A stretch of DNA of 50,166 nucleotides from Terriglobus sp. (GCA_026225595.1 JAMFTB010000084.1:1-50166), one strand, 5' to 3'. Positions 16,600-27,251 are shown, numbered from the stretch's first letter. The notes: generated by a model from the sequence alone, not told the origin. Program-made: numbers and translations.

Positions 16600-19500
16600 A
16601 TGAGCCCGTCCCGGCCGTTTATCCTCCGCCCGGTTGCCACTGCCCTCCTCATGATCGCCATCCTTCTGGCGGGCGGTGTCGCCTACACGCAGCTGCCCGT
16701 CTCGGCGCTGCCGCAGGTGGATTACCCGACGATCCAGGTGCAGACGTATTACCCCGGCGCCTCGCCCGCGGTTATGACCTCCGCCGTCACCGGCTCGCTG
16801 GAGCGGCAGTTTGGCCAGATCCCCGGCCTGACGCAGATGACCTCCGTCTCCTCCGGCGGCGGATCGATCATTACGCTGCAGTTCAACCTGAATGAGTCCA
16901 TCGACGTGGCCCAGCAAGACGTGCAGGCCGCCATCAACGCGGCGCAGCAGCTGCTGCCCAAGGATCTGCCGAACCCGCCGATCTACAACAAGGTGAACCC
17001 GGCCGACGCGCCGATCCTGACGCTGGCGCTGACCAGCGACTCCCTGCCGCTGACCAAGATTGAAGACCTTGCAGACACCGTTCTGGCCAACAAGATTTCG
17101 CAGCTCTCCGGCGTTGGACTTGTATCGATTGCCGGTGGCCAGAAGCCCGGCGTCCGCATCCAGGCCAACCCCACCGCGCTGGCCGGCTACGGCCTGTCGC
17201 TTGAGGATCTGCGTACCGTGCTGGCCGCGGCCAACGTGGATCAGGCCAAGGGCAACCTGAACGGACCGCACCAGTCCTTTACCGTTGGCGCGAATGACCA
17301 GCTGCTCTCTGCCAAGGACTATAACGACGTCATCGTCACCTACAGGAACGGCTCGCCGGTCTTTATGCGCGACGTTGCCGTTGCCGTCGACGCGCCGGAG
17401 AACATGTTCCAGGCCGCGTGGATGGGCCGCTCCGCAGTGGGCGACCAGCCTGCATATACCAAGCCTGCCGTCATCATCAACGTGCAGCGCCAGCCCGGCG
17501 CCAACATCATCGGCGTCGTGGACCGCATTGAAGCTCTGCTGCCCAAACTGCAGGCAACGCTGCCCGGCTCCGTCAAGCTGGAGACACTGACCGACCGTAC
17601 CGGCACCATCCGCGCCAGCGTTTCGGACGTGCAGTTTGAGCTCATGCTGACCATTGTCCTGGTCATCGGCGTGATCTTCCTCTTCCTGCGTTCGTGGCGC
17701 GCGACGATCATCCCTGCAGTGGCCGTGCCGCTGTCCATCGTGGGCACCTTCGGCGTCATGTACATGCTGGGCTACTCGCTGGACAACCTGTCGCTGATGG
17801 CGCTGACCATCTCGACTGGCTTTGTGGTGGATGACGCCATCGTGATGGTCGAAAATATCGACCGCTACCTGGAAGAAGGACATACGCCTCTCGACGCGGC
17901 GCTGATGGGATCCGAGCAGATCGGCTTCACCATTCTGTCGCTGACCGTCTCGCTCATCGCAGTGCTGATTCCTCTGCTGTTCATGGGCGACATCGTTGGC
18001 CGCCTCTTCCGCGAATTTGCCGTAACGCTGTCGGTCACCATTCTCGTCTCGGCCGTCGTCTCGCTGACGCTGACGCCCATGATGGCTGCCAAGCTGCTGA
18101 AGCACACACCGGAAGACCAGAAGGGCCAGTTCTACAAGGTCACCGAACGCTTCTTCAACTGGGTGATCGACAAGTATGCCGGCGGCGTTCGCTTTGTGCT
18201 GCGCCACCAGACAATGACGCTGCTGGTTACGCTGGGCACCTTTCTGCTCACGCTGTACATGTACGCAGTCGTGCCAAAGGGCTTCTTTCCGGTGCAGGAT
18301 ACCGGCGTGATCCTGGCCATTACCGATGCACCGCAGGACATCAGCTTTACGGCCATGAGCCTTCGTCAGCAGGCGCTGGCCACTGCCATTCTGCAAGACC
18401 CGGACGTCGAATCGCTTTCATCGTTCATCGGCATTGATGCGACCAACAACACGCTGAACTCGGGCCGAATCCAGATCAACCTGACCGACCGCGAGAAGCG
18501 TAAGTCAAACGCCAACGAGATCATTCAACGTCTGCAGCCGCGCCTGGATAAGGTAGAAGGCATCAAGGCCTACATGCAGCCGCTGCAGGATCTGACGGTA
18601 GAAAACCGTGTAGCCCGCACGCAGTACCAGTACGTGGTGGAAGATGCCAGCTCGACGGAGCTGGTCGAGTGGTCTGACCGCATCATGGCGAAGTTCCGCA
18701 CGCTGCCCGCGCTGGCCGACGTTGCCAGCGATCAGACCACGCAGGGCCTTGAGGCTGCGCTGGTAATTGACCGCGACACCGCATCGCGCCTGGGCATTAC
18801 GCCGCAGAACATTGACGACACGCTGGACGATGCGTTTGCGCAGCGCCAGGTGTCCACCATGTTCACGCAGCAGAACCAGTACCACGTCATCCTTGAGGTG
18901 GCGCCCAAGTGGCAGAAGAGCGTTACCGCGCTCAACGACATTTACGTGAAGAGCTCCTCCGGCACGCAGGTGCCTCTGTCTGCCTTCACGCATCTCACGC
19001 AGATTCCTGCAACGCTTGCCATCTCGCACCAGGGTCAGTTCCCCTCTGTGAACCTGTCGTTCAACCTTGCGCCGGGCTACAGCATTGGCGACGCGGTGGA
19101 CCAGGTGCGCAAGGCGGAAAAAGAGCTGAACATGCCGCTCTCCGTCAACGCCAACTTCCAGGGCACGGCGGCATCGTTTGAAGCTTCACTCAGCAACGAA
19201 CCCATCCTCATCCTGGCCGCGCTGGTCACGGTGTACATCGTTCTGGGTGTGCTCTATGAGAGCTACATTCACCCCATCACCATTCTGTCCACGCTGCCCT
19301 CGGCCGGTGTAGGCGCTATTCTCGCGCTGCAGATCACAGGCACGAACATGTCGGTGATTGCACTTATAGGAATCATCCTGCTCATCGGCATCGTGAAGAA
19401 GAACGCCATCATGATGATCGATTTTGCGCTGGAGGCTGAGCGAGAACACGGCAAGACTCCGGAAGAGTCCATCTACCAGGCGTGCCTGCTCCGCTTCCGC

Positions 19501-19767
19501 CCCATCATGATGACGACCATGGCCGCTCTGCTGGGCGGCGTGCCGCTCGCCTTCGGCTCCGGCACCGGCAGCGAGCTGCGCCGGCCACTGGGTATCACCA
19601 TCATCGGCGGACTGATCGTGTCGCAGGTGCTTACGCTGTTCACCACGCCGGTCGTCTACCTGTTCTTTGACCGCATTGGCCGCAAGTACCTTGGCACTGC
19701 CCAGGCTGATGCGGAGATGCAGAAGCACAAGCACGAGAATGACCACCAGTTCGCGCACGGAGATTAA
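16600..19767 (+). CDS. RND efflux permease (MdtB-like, HAE1 family)
   Basis: PFILRPVATALLMIAILLAGGVAYTQLPVSALPQVDYPTIQV; GFVVDDAIVMVENI; GIVKKNAIMMIDFALEAER. Confidence 0.94.
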   Translation: MSPSRPFILRPVATALLMIAILLAGGVAYTQLPVSALPQVDYPTIQVQTYYPGASPAVMTSAVTGSLERQFGQIPGLTQMTSVSSGGGSIITLQFNLNESIDVAQQDVQAAINAAQQLLPKDLPNPPIYNKVNPADAPILTLALTSDSLPLTKIEDLADTVLANKISQLSGVGLVSIAGGQKPGVRIQANPTALAGYGLSLEDLRTVLAAANVDQAKGNLNGPHQSFTVGANDQLLSAKDYNDVIVTYRNGSPVFMRDVAVAVDAPENMFQAAWMGRSAVGDQPAYTKPAVIINVQRQPGANIIGVVDRIEALLPKLQATLPGSVKLETLTDRTGTIRASVSDVQFELMLTIVLVIGVIFLFLRSWRATIIPAVAVPLSIVGTFGVMYMLGYSLDNLSLMALTISTGFVVDDAIVMVENIDRYLEEGHTPLDAALMGSEQIGFTILSLTVSLIAVLIPLLFMGDIVGRLFREFAVTLSVTILVSAVVSLTLTPMMAAKLLKHTPEDQKGQFYKVTERFFNWVIDKYAGGVRFVLRHQTMTLLVTLGTFLLTLYMYAVVPKGFFPVQDTGVILAITDAPQDISFTAMSLRQQALATAILQDPDVESLSSFIGIDATNNTLNSGRIQINLTDREKRKSNANEIIQRLQPRLDKVEGIKAYMQPLQDLTVENRVARTQYQYVVEDASSTELVEWSDRIMAKFRTLPALADVASDQTTQGLEAALVIDRDTASRLGITPQNIDDTLDDAFAQRQVSTMFTQQNQYHVILEVAPKWQKSVTALNDIYVKSSSGTQVPLSAFTHLTQIPATLAISHQGQFPSVNLSFNLAPGYSIGDAVDQVRKAEKELNMPLSVNANFQGTAASFEASLSNEPILILAALVTVYIVLGVLYESYIHPITILSTLPSAGVGAILALQITGTNMSVIALIGIILLIGIVKKNAIMMIDFALEAEREHGKTPEESIYQACLLRFRPIMMTTMAALLGGVPLAFGSGTGSELRRPLGITIIGGLIVSQVLTLFTTPVVYLFFDRIGRKYLGTAQADAEMQKHKHENDHQFAHGD

Positions 19768-19829
19768 CTCCGACAGCCCTCGGCAGTTATTGAAACGTCA
19801 AAAACGTCCAACACCCAAGACGAGACCCT

Positions 19830-22800
19830 ATGAACACAGCACCTGAACCCGGCGACAAGGACCCCACCGACCACACCCGCCCCGGTGACGAAGCCAAGCT
19901 GCACGGCACCGCCATCCGCAGCGGCGACAAGGATCCGCGCGACCACGCCTCCGCGACCGACGAGCGCCGCAACGCCGGCCCCGTTGAGGAAGAGAGCGAT
20001 CCGCTGGGTGGCTCCGTCAATGGGCCACACTTCTCCGCGCCGTTTATTCAGCGGCCCATTGCCACCTTCCTGCTCTCCATCGCCATCATCATCGCCGGTT
20101 CTGCAGCGTACAAGCTGCTGCCCGTGGCGTCGCTGCCGGCCGTGGAATATCCCGTTATCTTTGTATCGACCAGCGAGCCGGGCGCCGATCCGGAGACCAT
20201 GGCATCGTCCGTGGCCACACCGCTGGAGCGCCAGTTCACACGCATCGCCGGCATCAACCAGATGACGTCAACCTCCTCGCAGGGCAGCGCGAATGTGGTG
20301 ATGCAATTTGACCTGAACCGTGACATTAACGGCGCTGCGCGTGACGTACAGGCTGCCGTGAGCGCAGCGCGTGCACAGCTGCCGGCAAACCTGCCCAGCA
20401 ATCCCACGTACCGCAAAATCAATCCGTCCGATGCGCCCATCCTGATCCTGGCGCTTACCAGCAAGACCATCCCTGTGCCGCTGCTCTATGACGCTGCGGA
20501 CTCCATCCTGTCGCAGAAGATTGCACAGGTCATTGGCGTGGGACAGGTGAACGTGGGCGGCTCTGCAAAGCCCGGCGTACGGCTTGAGGTCAACCCCAAC
20601 CAGCTCACCGCGAACAACCTGTCCCTCAACCAGTTCGCCGCGGCCATCCAGACCATCAACGTCAACCAGCCCAAGGGCTACCTGAACGGTGATGAGAAGC
20701 GGATGTCCATCTCCACCACCGATCAGCTCTTTGGCGCCGACGCGTACCGCCCGCTGGTGATCGCCACCAGCCGCGGCGCGGTGAATACCGCCGCAGCCAA
20801 CAACGGTCTCTCCTCCAGCGTGGCCAGCGCAGTGACCAGCACCACCGGCACAAACAGCACCTCCACGGTAGGTGGCGCAATCAGCGCACAGGTCAGCACC
20901 TTTGCACCAAACAACCCGGCGCTGACCACCATGCAGACGAACAACAGCGCTGGCTACACTTCGGCCGCAATCGACAACTTCCCCGCGAATACCCTCACCA
21001 CCAGCACCAACGCCGCAGGCATTGTGCGCATTGGTGATGTATCGCAGGTGGTGGATTCAAACGAAAACATCTACAACTACGGCGAGACCGATGGCGCACC
21101 GTCGATCCAGATTCAGGTCTTCAAGTCGCCCGGCGCCAATGTGATCGAGACGGTCGATCGCATCATGAAAACGTTGCCGGTTCTGCGCGCGTCCATCTCT
21201 CCGCAGATCAACCTTGGCGTGGTGCTGGACCGTACACAGACCATCCGTGCCAGTGTGGATGACATCACCCGCACCATGGTCATCACCATTGTGCTGGTGG
21301 TGCTGGTGGTCTTCCTCTTCCTGCGCGAGATTCGTTCCACGCTGATCCCGTCGGTCCCCGTGCCGCTGTCCATCCTGGGCACCTTCGGCGTCATGTATCT
21401 GCTGGGCTACACGCTGGACAATCTGTCGCTGATGGCACTGACCATCTCAACCGGCTTTGTGGTGGATGACGCGATCGTGGTGATTGAAAACATCACACGC
21501 CACCTGGAAGAAGGCCTGGAGCCTTACGATGCCGCGATGCTTGGCTCATCGGAGATTGGCTTCACCGTCATGAGCATGTCCATCTCGCTCATCGCGGTCT
21601 TTATTCCCATCCTGCTGATGGGCGGCATTGTGGGCCGCCTGTTCCGCGAGTTTGCGGTGACGCTCTCCGTCTCCATCCTGGTGTCACTGGTCGTCTCTCT
21701 GACCACCACGCCCATGCTCAGCGCAAAGTTCCTGAAGGCACACGACAACATAGAGCACAACTGGCTCTACAACATCAGCGAGCGCTTCTTTGAGTGGATG
21801 CGCAGCGAGTACGACCTGGGCCTTCGCTGGGTGCTTCGCCACCAGCTGCCCGTCATGATCATCTGGCTGGCCACCTTCGCACTCAACATTTACCTGTTCA
21901 TCCTGGTACCGAAGGGCTTCTTCCCGCTGCAGGATACGGGACGCCTGGGCGGCCAGATTCAGGGCCAGCAGGACGTCAGCTTCTTCCCCATGGAAGAGAA
22001 GGTGCTGCAGGCAGCAAACATCGTGCAGGCCGATCCGGACATTGAACACGTAAACGCCTCAGTGGGTGGCGCTGGCCCAGGCGGCGGTGCATCCAACCGC
22101 GGCAACATGTTCATCGCTTTGAAGCCGCTGGAACAGCGCAAGGATCACGCAACCGCAGACGAGATCATCAACCGTCTGCGCGCACCACTGTCTCGCACTC
22201 CCGGCGTGCAGACCTTCCTGGTCTCGCAGCAGGAGCTGAACATTGGTGGCCGGCAGTCCGCAACGCAGTACCAGTACACGCTCACCGCAGACTCTGTCGC
22301 CGACCTGAATCACTGGGCGCCGATCATGATGCAGGCGATGATGCGTATCCCGGAACTCCGCGACGTCGCAACGGACCAGCAGAGCAACGGACTGGAAGCG
22401 AAGATGGTGATTGACCGCGACACCGCGTACCGGCTTGGCGTAACCGCGTTGGATGTGGACCAGACCATGTCGTCTGCCTTTGGGCAGCGCCAGGTCTCCA
22501 CCACCTACAAGACGCTGAACCAGTACCACGTGGTGATGGAGGTTGCTCCGCAGTGGCAGCAGACGCCGCAGGACCTGCGCGACATCTACATCAAGGCGGC
22601 CAATGGCAACCAGGTACCGCTGTCAGCCATTACGCACTTTGAGATGCAGCGCATTCCGCTGCAGGTAAATCACCAGGGTCTGTCGCCGGCAACCACGCTG
22701 TCGTTCAACCTTGCTCCGGGTGTCTCGCTGTCTGACGCTACGATTGCACTGGCGGACGCGCGCAACGCCATTGGCATGCCCGCCAACATCAACGGCGGCT

Positions 22801-23405
22801 TCCAGGGCTCTGCCGCGGCATTCCAGGATTCGCTCTCGTCTGAGCCCATCCTGATCCTGCTGGCACTCACCGCGGTCTACATCGTGCTGGGCTGCCTGTA
22901 TGAGAGCTTCATCCACCCCATCACCATCCTGTCCACACTGCCGTCGGCTGGCGTGGGCGCGGTGCTGGCGCTGTTGCTCACGCAGATGGACCTCTCCGTC
23001 ATCGCCATGATCGGCATCATCCTGCTGATTGGCATTGTGAAGAAGAACGCCATCATGATGATCGACTTCGCTATCGTGGCCGAACGCACACAGGGTAAGA
23101 CGCCTGAGGAGGCCATCTACCAGGCATGCCTGCTGCGCTTCCGCCCCATCATGATGACCACCATGGCCGCCATGCTGGGTGGCGTGCCGCTGGCATTTGG
23201 CAACGGCACCGGCAGCGAACTGCGCAAGCCGCTGGGCGTCACCATTGTGGGTGGCCTCATCGTCTCGCAGTGCCTCACACTGTTCACCACACCGGTCATC
23301 TACCTGTTCTTTGACAACCTGCGCCAGCGCATGGAGCGCTGGAACAGCAAAGGCAAAAAGGTAGAGCAGCCACACGGCCACCTGCAACCAGCAACCGGCG
23401 ACTAG
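19830..23405 (+). CDS. RND efflux permease (MdtC-like, HAE1 family) with N-terminal extension and Ser/Thr/Asn-rich insertion
   Basis: PFIQRPIATFLLSIAIIIAGSAAYKLLPVASLPAVEYPVI; GFVVDDAIVVIENI; GIVKKNAIMMIDFAIVAER. Confidence 0.93.
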   Translation: MNTAPEPGDKDPTDHTRPGDEAKLHGTAIRSGDKDPRDHASATDERRNAGPVEEESDPLGGSVNGPHFSAPFIQRPIATFLLSIAIIIAGSAAYKLLPVASLPAVEYPVIFVSTSEPGADPETMASSVATPLERQFTRIAGINQMTSTSSQGSANVVMQFDLNRDINGAARDVQAAVSAARAQLPANLPSNPTYRKINPSDAPILILALTSKTIPVPLLYDAADSILSQKIAQVIGVGQVNVGGSAKPGVRLEVNPNQLTANNLSLNQFAAAIQTINVNQPKGYLNGDEKRMSISTTDQLFGADAYRPLVIATSRGAVNTAAANNGLSSSVASAVTSTTGTNSTSTVGGAISAQVSTFAPNNPALTTMQTNNSAGYTSAAIDNFPANTLTTSTNAAGIVRIGDVSQVVDSNENIYNYGETDGAPSIQIQVFKSPGANVIETVDRIMKTLPVLRASISPQINLGVVLDRTQTIRASVDDITRTMVITIVLVVLVVFLFLREIRSTLIPSVPVPLSILGTFGVMYLLGYTLDNLSLMALTISTGFVVDDAIVVIENITRHLEEGLEPYDAAMLGSSEIGFTVMSMSISLIAVFIPILLMGGIVGRLFREFAVTLSVSILVSLVVSLTTTPMLSAKFLKAHDNIEHNWLYNISERFFEWMRSEYDLGLRWVLRHQLPVMIIWLATFALNIYLFILVPKGFFPLQDTGRLGGQIQGQQDVSFFPMEEKVLQAANIVQADPDIEHVNASVGGAGPGGGASNRGNMFIALKPLEQRKDHATADEIINRLRAPLSRTPGVQTFLVSQQELNIGGRQSATQYQYTLTADSVADLNHWAPIMMQAMMRIPELRDVATDQQSNGLEAKMVIDRDTAYRLGVTALDVDQTMSSAFGQRQVSTTYKTLNQYHVVMEVAPQWQQTPQDLRDIYIKAANGNQVPLSAITHFEMQRIPLQVNHQGLSPATTLSFNLAPGVSLSDATIALADARNAIGMPANINGGFQGSAAAFQDSLSSEPILILLALTAVYIVLGCLYESFIHPITILSTLPSAGVGAVLALLLTQMDLSVIAMIGIILLIGIVKKNAIMMIDFAIVAERTQGKTPEEAIYQACLLRFRPIMMTTMAAMLGGVPLAFGNGTGSELRKPLGVTIVGGLIVSQCLTLFTTPVIYLFFDNLRQRMERWNSKGKKVEQPHGHLQPATGD

Positions 23406-23424
23406 TACGACAGCCATCAACATA

Positions 23425-23454
23425 GAAAAGCCCGGCATCGCGCCGAGCTTTTTG
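23425..23454. terminator. Probable intrinsic terminator after RND operon
   Basis: aaaaGCCCGGCATCGCGCCGAGCttttt, imperfect stem with flanking A/T runs. Confidence 0.7.
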
Positions 23455-23481
23455 CTGTCCTTGTCATCACCTTTAATAGCC

Positions 23482-23660
23482 TGTCATCCCGCAGCGCAGC
23501 GGAGGGATCTGCATGTTAGCTCGCCCATCTCCAAACTGTCGGAGGGCACAGACATGAATATGTTCGCGCTCTGCGCGAACGGGTGTGCTCGAACGGCCTC
23601 TACAGCAGGATTGGCGCATCCACTGAAATACAGATCCCTCCGCTACGCTGCGGGATGACA
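23482..23660. repeat. MITE/REP-like element with 30-bp terminal inverted repeats and an internal hairpin
   Basis: Left arm tgtcatcccgcagcgcagcggagggatctg; right arm cagatccctccgctacgctgcgggatgaca (29/30 complementary); internal GTTCGCGC-TCT-GCGCGAAC at 23562..23580. Confidence 0.85.
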
Positions 23661-23691
23661 AAGCTGTGAGGGCGAGACCAGCTCGAAGCAC

Positions 23692-24693
23692 CTACTGCTG
23701 TTGTTGCGCCTGCTGCATCTGCATGTGTTTGATGTGGTCAGCAACGGGTGTGGGTGGTGGTGGCAGCTGCTGCGCCTTCTCCACCAGCATGGACCAATCC
23801 TCCGGCACCGGCAGTTCCTGGTCCGGCAGCGGATTACCTTCGCTGGGCGAAACGCGGACAGCCACAGTGAGATCGGTATTCGCTGATCCGCGGAAGGTAC
23901 CGTGCGTCGGCGGCACGTCCGAATAGTCGCGGCCAATGGCAGTGCGTATGTGGCGATCACTGGCCACCAGCCAGTTCGTGGGATCAAAGCCAACCCAGCC
24001 AAGCTGCGGCAGGTACGCCTCAACCCACGCGTGCGTGGCAGAGGTGACGCTGCGATCGTTGTCGCCTTCACCGTGGTACAGGTAGCCGCTGACGTAACGG
24101 CACGGGATGCGCAGACGGTCGCGCACCAGCGCAATCATGATGTGCGAAAAGTCCTGGCACACGCCGCTCTTCTGCTTCAGCGCCTTATCAATCGGCGAAT
24201 CCACCTCGGTTGATTGGGGCACGTAATCAAAGTAGCGATAGAGCTTCTCATTCAAATCGTGCAGCACCATCAGCGGATCGTCACGGCGGCGCACATCCAG
24301 CTTCAGGGCCAGCTCTTCCAGCAGCGGCGTGGGCGTGGTGAACTCGCTGGGGAAAAGAAACTCCCAGAAGTCGCCGGCCTCCACGTTGGCATCCAGCTCT
24401 GCCCACGCGCCCGGCGCCAGGAACGATGGAGGCAGCAGCACCGGCTCCATCTCGACGAGGCTCTCCGCAACAATTACCAGCTGCTCATGCGAACCCGGAA
24501 TGTCGAAGTGGTGCACATTGTTCGCAAGGTGATCGCGGTAGCTGAAGACGCGGCAGCGCGGCGACACAGAGAGCTGAAAGTTCAGGCAGCGCTGCAGCGT
24601 GTCACTGCGCGGATGCATGCGCGTCTCCATGATGCTTTCGCTCACCGCGTTGGAGTAAACGAACTTCGTCAGATGCCGGACTGTGTAGTACAT
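23692..24693 (-). CDS. Transglutaminase-like family protein
   Basis: MYYTVRHLTKFVYSNAVSESIMETRMHPR; KSGVCQDFSHIMIALVR; ATHAWVEAYLPQLGWVGFDPTN (Cys-His-Asp pattern). Confidence 0.93.
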   Translation of the reverse strand: MYYTVRHLTKFVYSNAVSESIMETRMHPRSDTLQRCLNFQLSVSPRCRVFSYRDHLANNVHHFDIPGSHEQLVIVAESLVEMEPVLLPPSFLAPGAWAELDANVEAGDFWEFLFPSEFTTPTPLLEELALKLDVRRRDDPLMVLHDLNEKLYRYFDYVPQSTEVDSPIDKALKQKSGVCQDFSHIMIALVRDRLRIPCRYVSGYLYHGEGDNDRSVTSATHAWVEAYLPQLGWVGFDPTNWLVASDRHIRTAIGRDYSDVPPTHGTFRGSANTDLTVAVRVSPSEGNPLPDQELPVPEDWSMLVEKAQQLPPPPTPVADHIKHMQMQQAQQQQ

Positions 24694-24708
24694 CGTTCGC
24701 CTTCCTAA

Positions 24709-25695
24709 CTATCCGGCCAATGCCGCTTGAATCGAGTAATCGACGTAGAGCTCGTAGATGGCGTTGTGAATCTCGCGGCACTGCATTTGAATTTCGCGCA
24801 GGTACATCACCACATCGCCGCTCATAATCTCTTCCACGGATGAGTAGCTCAGCGTGGCGCGAAGCCGTCCGCTGATGCGGCCCAGCTTGTCACTGCGGGT
24901 GCCTCCGCTTACATCCTGCACGGCCTCAAGCGCATGTTGCATTGCGTCAATGGAAAAACGCAGTGAATGCGGAAAGTCCGGATCGAGCAGCAGGAATTCG
25001 AGAATCCAATCCGGCGCGAGATCGGCCGTGTAGACCTTGCAATATGCTTCGAAGGCCGTCGCACTGCGGAGCAAGCCCATCCACTCCAGATACTCATTGC
25101 TGTCCGGCAGCGCATCCTGCTTGGTCCACAGCTCGGTCTGATACGCCTCAAGCAGCATGGCCGTGGCGGATGCGCGCTCCATGTAGCGGCCCACCTGGAT
25201 GAACTGCCAGCCCTCGCCGTGGCTCATGGTGGAATCGGTCACGCCCTGGAACTGGTGAACGCCCTCCATCACCTGCTGCAGAAATTCCGTGGGGCCTTCG
25301 CTCTGTTCCAGCAGCGCCTCAGCATGCATATCGCTCTGCATCTCCGGCCGCGTTACCTGCAGGTACAGCGAATTCAGCCGCTGCCACATCTCGGTCGAAA
25401 TCTGTTCGCGCACATGCCGCGCATTTTCGCGCGCTGCAATAATGCAGGCCAGCACGCTGGCGCGCATGGTTGCGTCAAACGTCAGCTGGCGAACCAGGGC
25501 GAAGGCATCGCCCTCAAACTTGGTGGTCCTGGGTATGCCCAACGCCTGCAACACGCGCTGCCAACGGCGATCCGCGCTGGTCTGTGGCTCATCCAGCATC
25601 AGGTTCAGGTTCACATCCAGCAGACGCGTGGTGTGCTCCGCGCGCTCCAGGTAGCGGCTCATCCAGTACAGGCTGTCTGCAACGCGTGAAAGCAT
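24709..25695 (-). CDS. Alpha-E domain-containing protein (DUF403)
   Basis: MLSRVADSLYWMSRYLERAEHTTRLLDVNLNLMLD is the family N-terminus; operonic context. Confidence 0.92.
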   Translation of the reverse strand: MLSRVADSLYWMSRYLERAEHTTRLLDVNLNLMLDEPQTSADRRWQRVLQALGIPRTTKFEGDAFALVRQLTFDATMRASVLACIIAARENARHVREQISTEMWQRLNSLYLQVTRPEMQSDMHAEALLEQSEGPTEFLQQVMEGVHQFQGVTDSTMSHGEGWQFIQVGRYMERASATAMLLEAYQTELWTKQDALPDSNEYLEWMGLLRSATAFEAYCKVYTADLAPDWILEFLLLDPDFPHSLRFSIDAMQHALEAVQDVSGGTRSDKLGRISGRLRATLSYSSVEEIMSGDVVMYLREIQMQCREIHNAIYELYVDYSIQAALAG

Positions 25696-25708
25696 TCGCT
25701 ACTCCTTA

Positions 25709-27166
25709 CTACTGGCTGAGAACCCAGGTGTCTTTGCTGCCGCCGCCCTGCGAACTGTTCACCACGAGTGAACCCTTCTTCAACGCCACACGCGTCAGGC
25801 CACCGGGCACGATGCTGACCTTGTCGCCGTACAGAACATATGGCCGCAGGTCGACGTGGCGCGGCTCAAACCCGTCGCCAAACAAACATGGCGCGCGACT
25901 GAACTGGATGGTTGGCTGTGCGATGTAGTTGCGCGGATCAGCCTCAATCTTGCGGGCAAAATCCTCGCGCTGCGCCTGCGTGCTCTGCGGGCCAATCAGC
26001 ATGCCATAGCCGCCGCTCTCACCCACCGCCTTCACCACCATCTTGTCCAGGTTGGCGAGCACGTGGCTGCGTTCATTTGCGCGCGCGCACAGGTACGTCT
26101 CTACATTCTTCAGCACCGGCTCTTCGCTGAGGTAGTACTTGATGATGGCCGGCACGTACGCGTACAGCGCCTTGTCATCGGCAACGCCGGTGCCAAATGC
26201 ATTGGCCAGCGTAACGTTGCCCGCGCGGTATGCATTGAACAAACCAGCAACGCCCAGCATGCTGTCGCCGCGGAAGCTCATGGGATCGATAAAGTCATCG
26301 TCCACGCGGCGGTAGATCACGTCCACACGGCGCAGACCGCTGGTCGTCCGCATGTAGACAACGTTGTCATGCGTGACCAGATCGCGACCTTCGACAAGCT
26401 CAATACCCATCTGCCGCGCAAGGTACGCGTGCTCGTAATAGGCAGAGTTGAAGACGCCCGGGCTCAGCAGGACAATGTTCGGCTCCGGCCGGCCTTCCGG
26501 CGCCAGCGACCGCAGCGTGCCAAGCAGCAGCTGCGTGTACTGCTCAATGGGGCGCACGTTGTAGCGGCGAAACATCTGCGGAAAAATCCGCTTCATAACG
26601 CGGCGATTGGTCAGCATGTAGCTCACGCCGCTGGGCACACGCAGATTATCTTCCAGCACAACGAACTCGCCATTCTCAAGCCGGATAAGGTCCGTGCCCG
26701 TGACCGCGATGTACACGTTACGCGGCACCTGCAGACCAATCATGTGGCGGCGAAACTGTTTGCAGCTATACACAAGCTCGCGCGGCACCACGCCGTCTGC
26801 AAGGATGCGGCCTTCGTTGTAGATGTCTTTCAGGAAGAGGTTGAGCGCGGTAATGCGCTGCGTCAGCCCCTTCTCCACCACGCACCACTCTGCCGCTGTG
26901 ATCATGCGCGGCAGCAGGTCATACGGAAAAATTTTCTCCGTACCCTCGTCGCGGCCGTAGACCGTGAAGGTAATGCCCTGATTCAGGAAGGAGATGTCCG
27001 CAGCCTGCTTGCGGCGCTCCACCTCTGCGCGCGGCAGAGCGGAGAACTGCTCCATGAGCACCTGGTAGTGGCTGCGCAACTGGTCTGGCCCGGCGAACAT
27101 TTCGTCGTAGGCATTGTCCAGCAGGTAGTCATCAAGATTGGGCTTGTGCGGCTCGAATATCTCCAT
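25709..27166 (-). CDS. Circularly permuted ATP-grasp family protein (DUF404/DUF407)
   Basis: [74 protein letters not shown]; start [10 protein letters not shown] preferred over upstream Met at 27208. Confidence 0.92.
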   Translation of the reverse strand: MEIFEPHKPNLDDYLLDNAYDEMFAGPDQLRSHYQVLMEQFSALPRAEVERRKQAADISFLNQGITFTVYGRDEGTEKIFPYDLLPRMITAAEWCVVEKGLTQRITALNLFLKDIYNEGRILADGVVPRELVYSCKQFRRHMIGLQVPRNVYIAVTGTDLIRLENGEFVVLEDNLRVPSGVSYMLTNRRVMKRIFPQMFRRYNVRPIEQYTQLLLGTLRSLAPEGRPEPNIVLLSPGVFNSAYYEHAYLARQMGIELVEGRDLVTHDNVVYMRTTSGLRRVDVIYRRVDDDFIDPMSFRGDSMLGVAGLFNAYRAGNVTLANAFGTGVADDKALYAYVPAIIKYYLSEEPVLKNVETYLCARANERSHVLANLDKMVVKAVGESGGYGMLIGPQSTQAQREDFARKIEADPRNYIAQPTIQFSRAPCLFGDGFEPRHVDLRPYVLYGDKVSIVPGGLTRVALKKGSLVVNSSQGGGSKDTWVLSQ

Positions 27167-27251
27167 CCGTTGACACAGTATAGAGGCCAACGGCTGCATC
27201 GCCTGCAATCAGGCCGTTTGCGATGTCCAACGAAAGATTTTTTTGAGTAAG

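Noticed and set aside
16404-16895. ORF bridging the adaptor-permease gap, possibly a frameshifted N-terminal extension of the permease
   Set aside because: The permease has a good start with RBS-like ccggag at 16600 and a normal N-terminus; upstream frame has no recognisable domain.
16348-18396. 682-aa minus-strand ORF overlapping the RND permease
   Set aside because: Antisense shadow of a well-supported CDS; Arg/His/Gln/Gly-rich translation typical of high-GC codon bias.
25856-27250. 464-aa plus-strand ORF opposite the ATP-grasp gene
   Set aside because: Shadow ORF of a conserved family gene.
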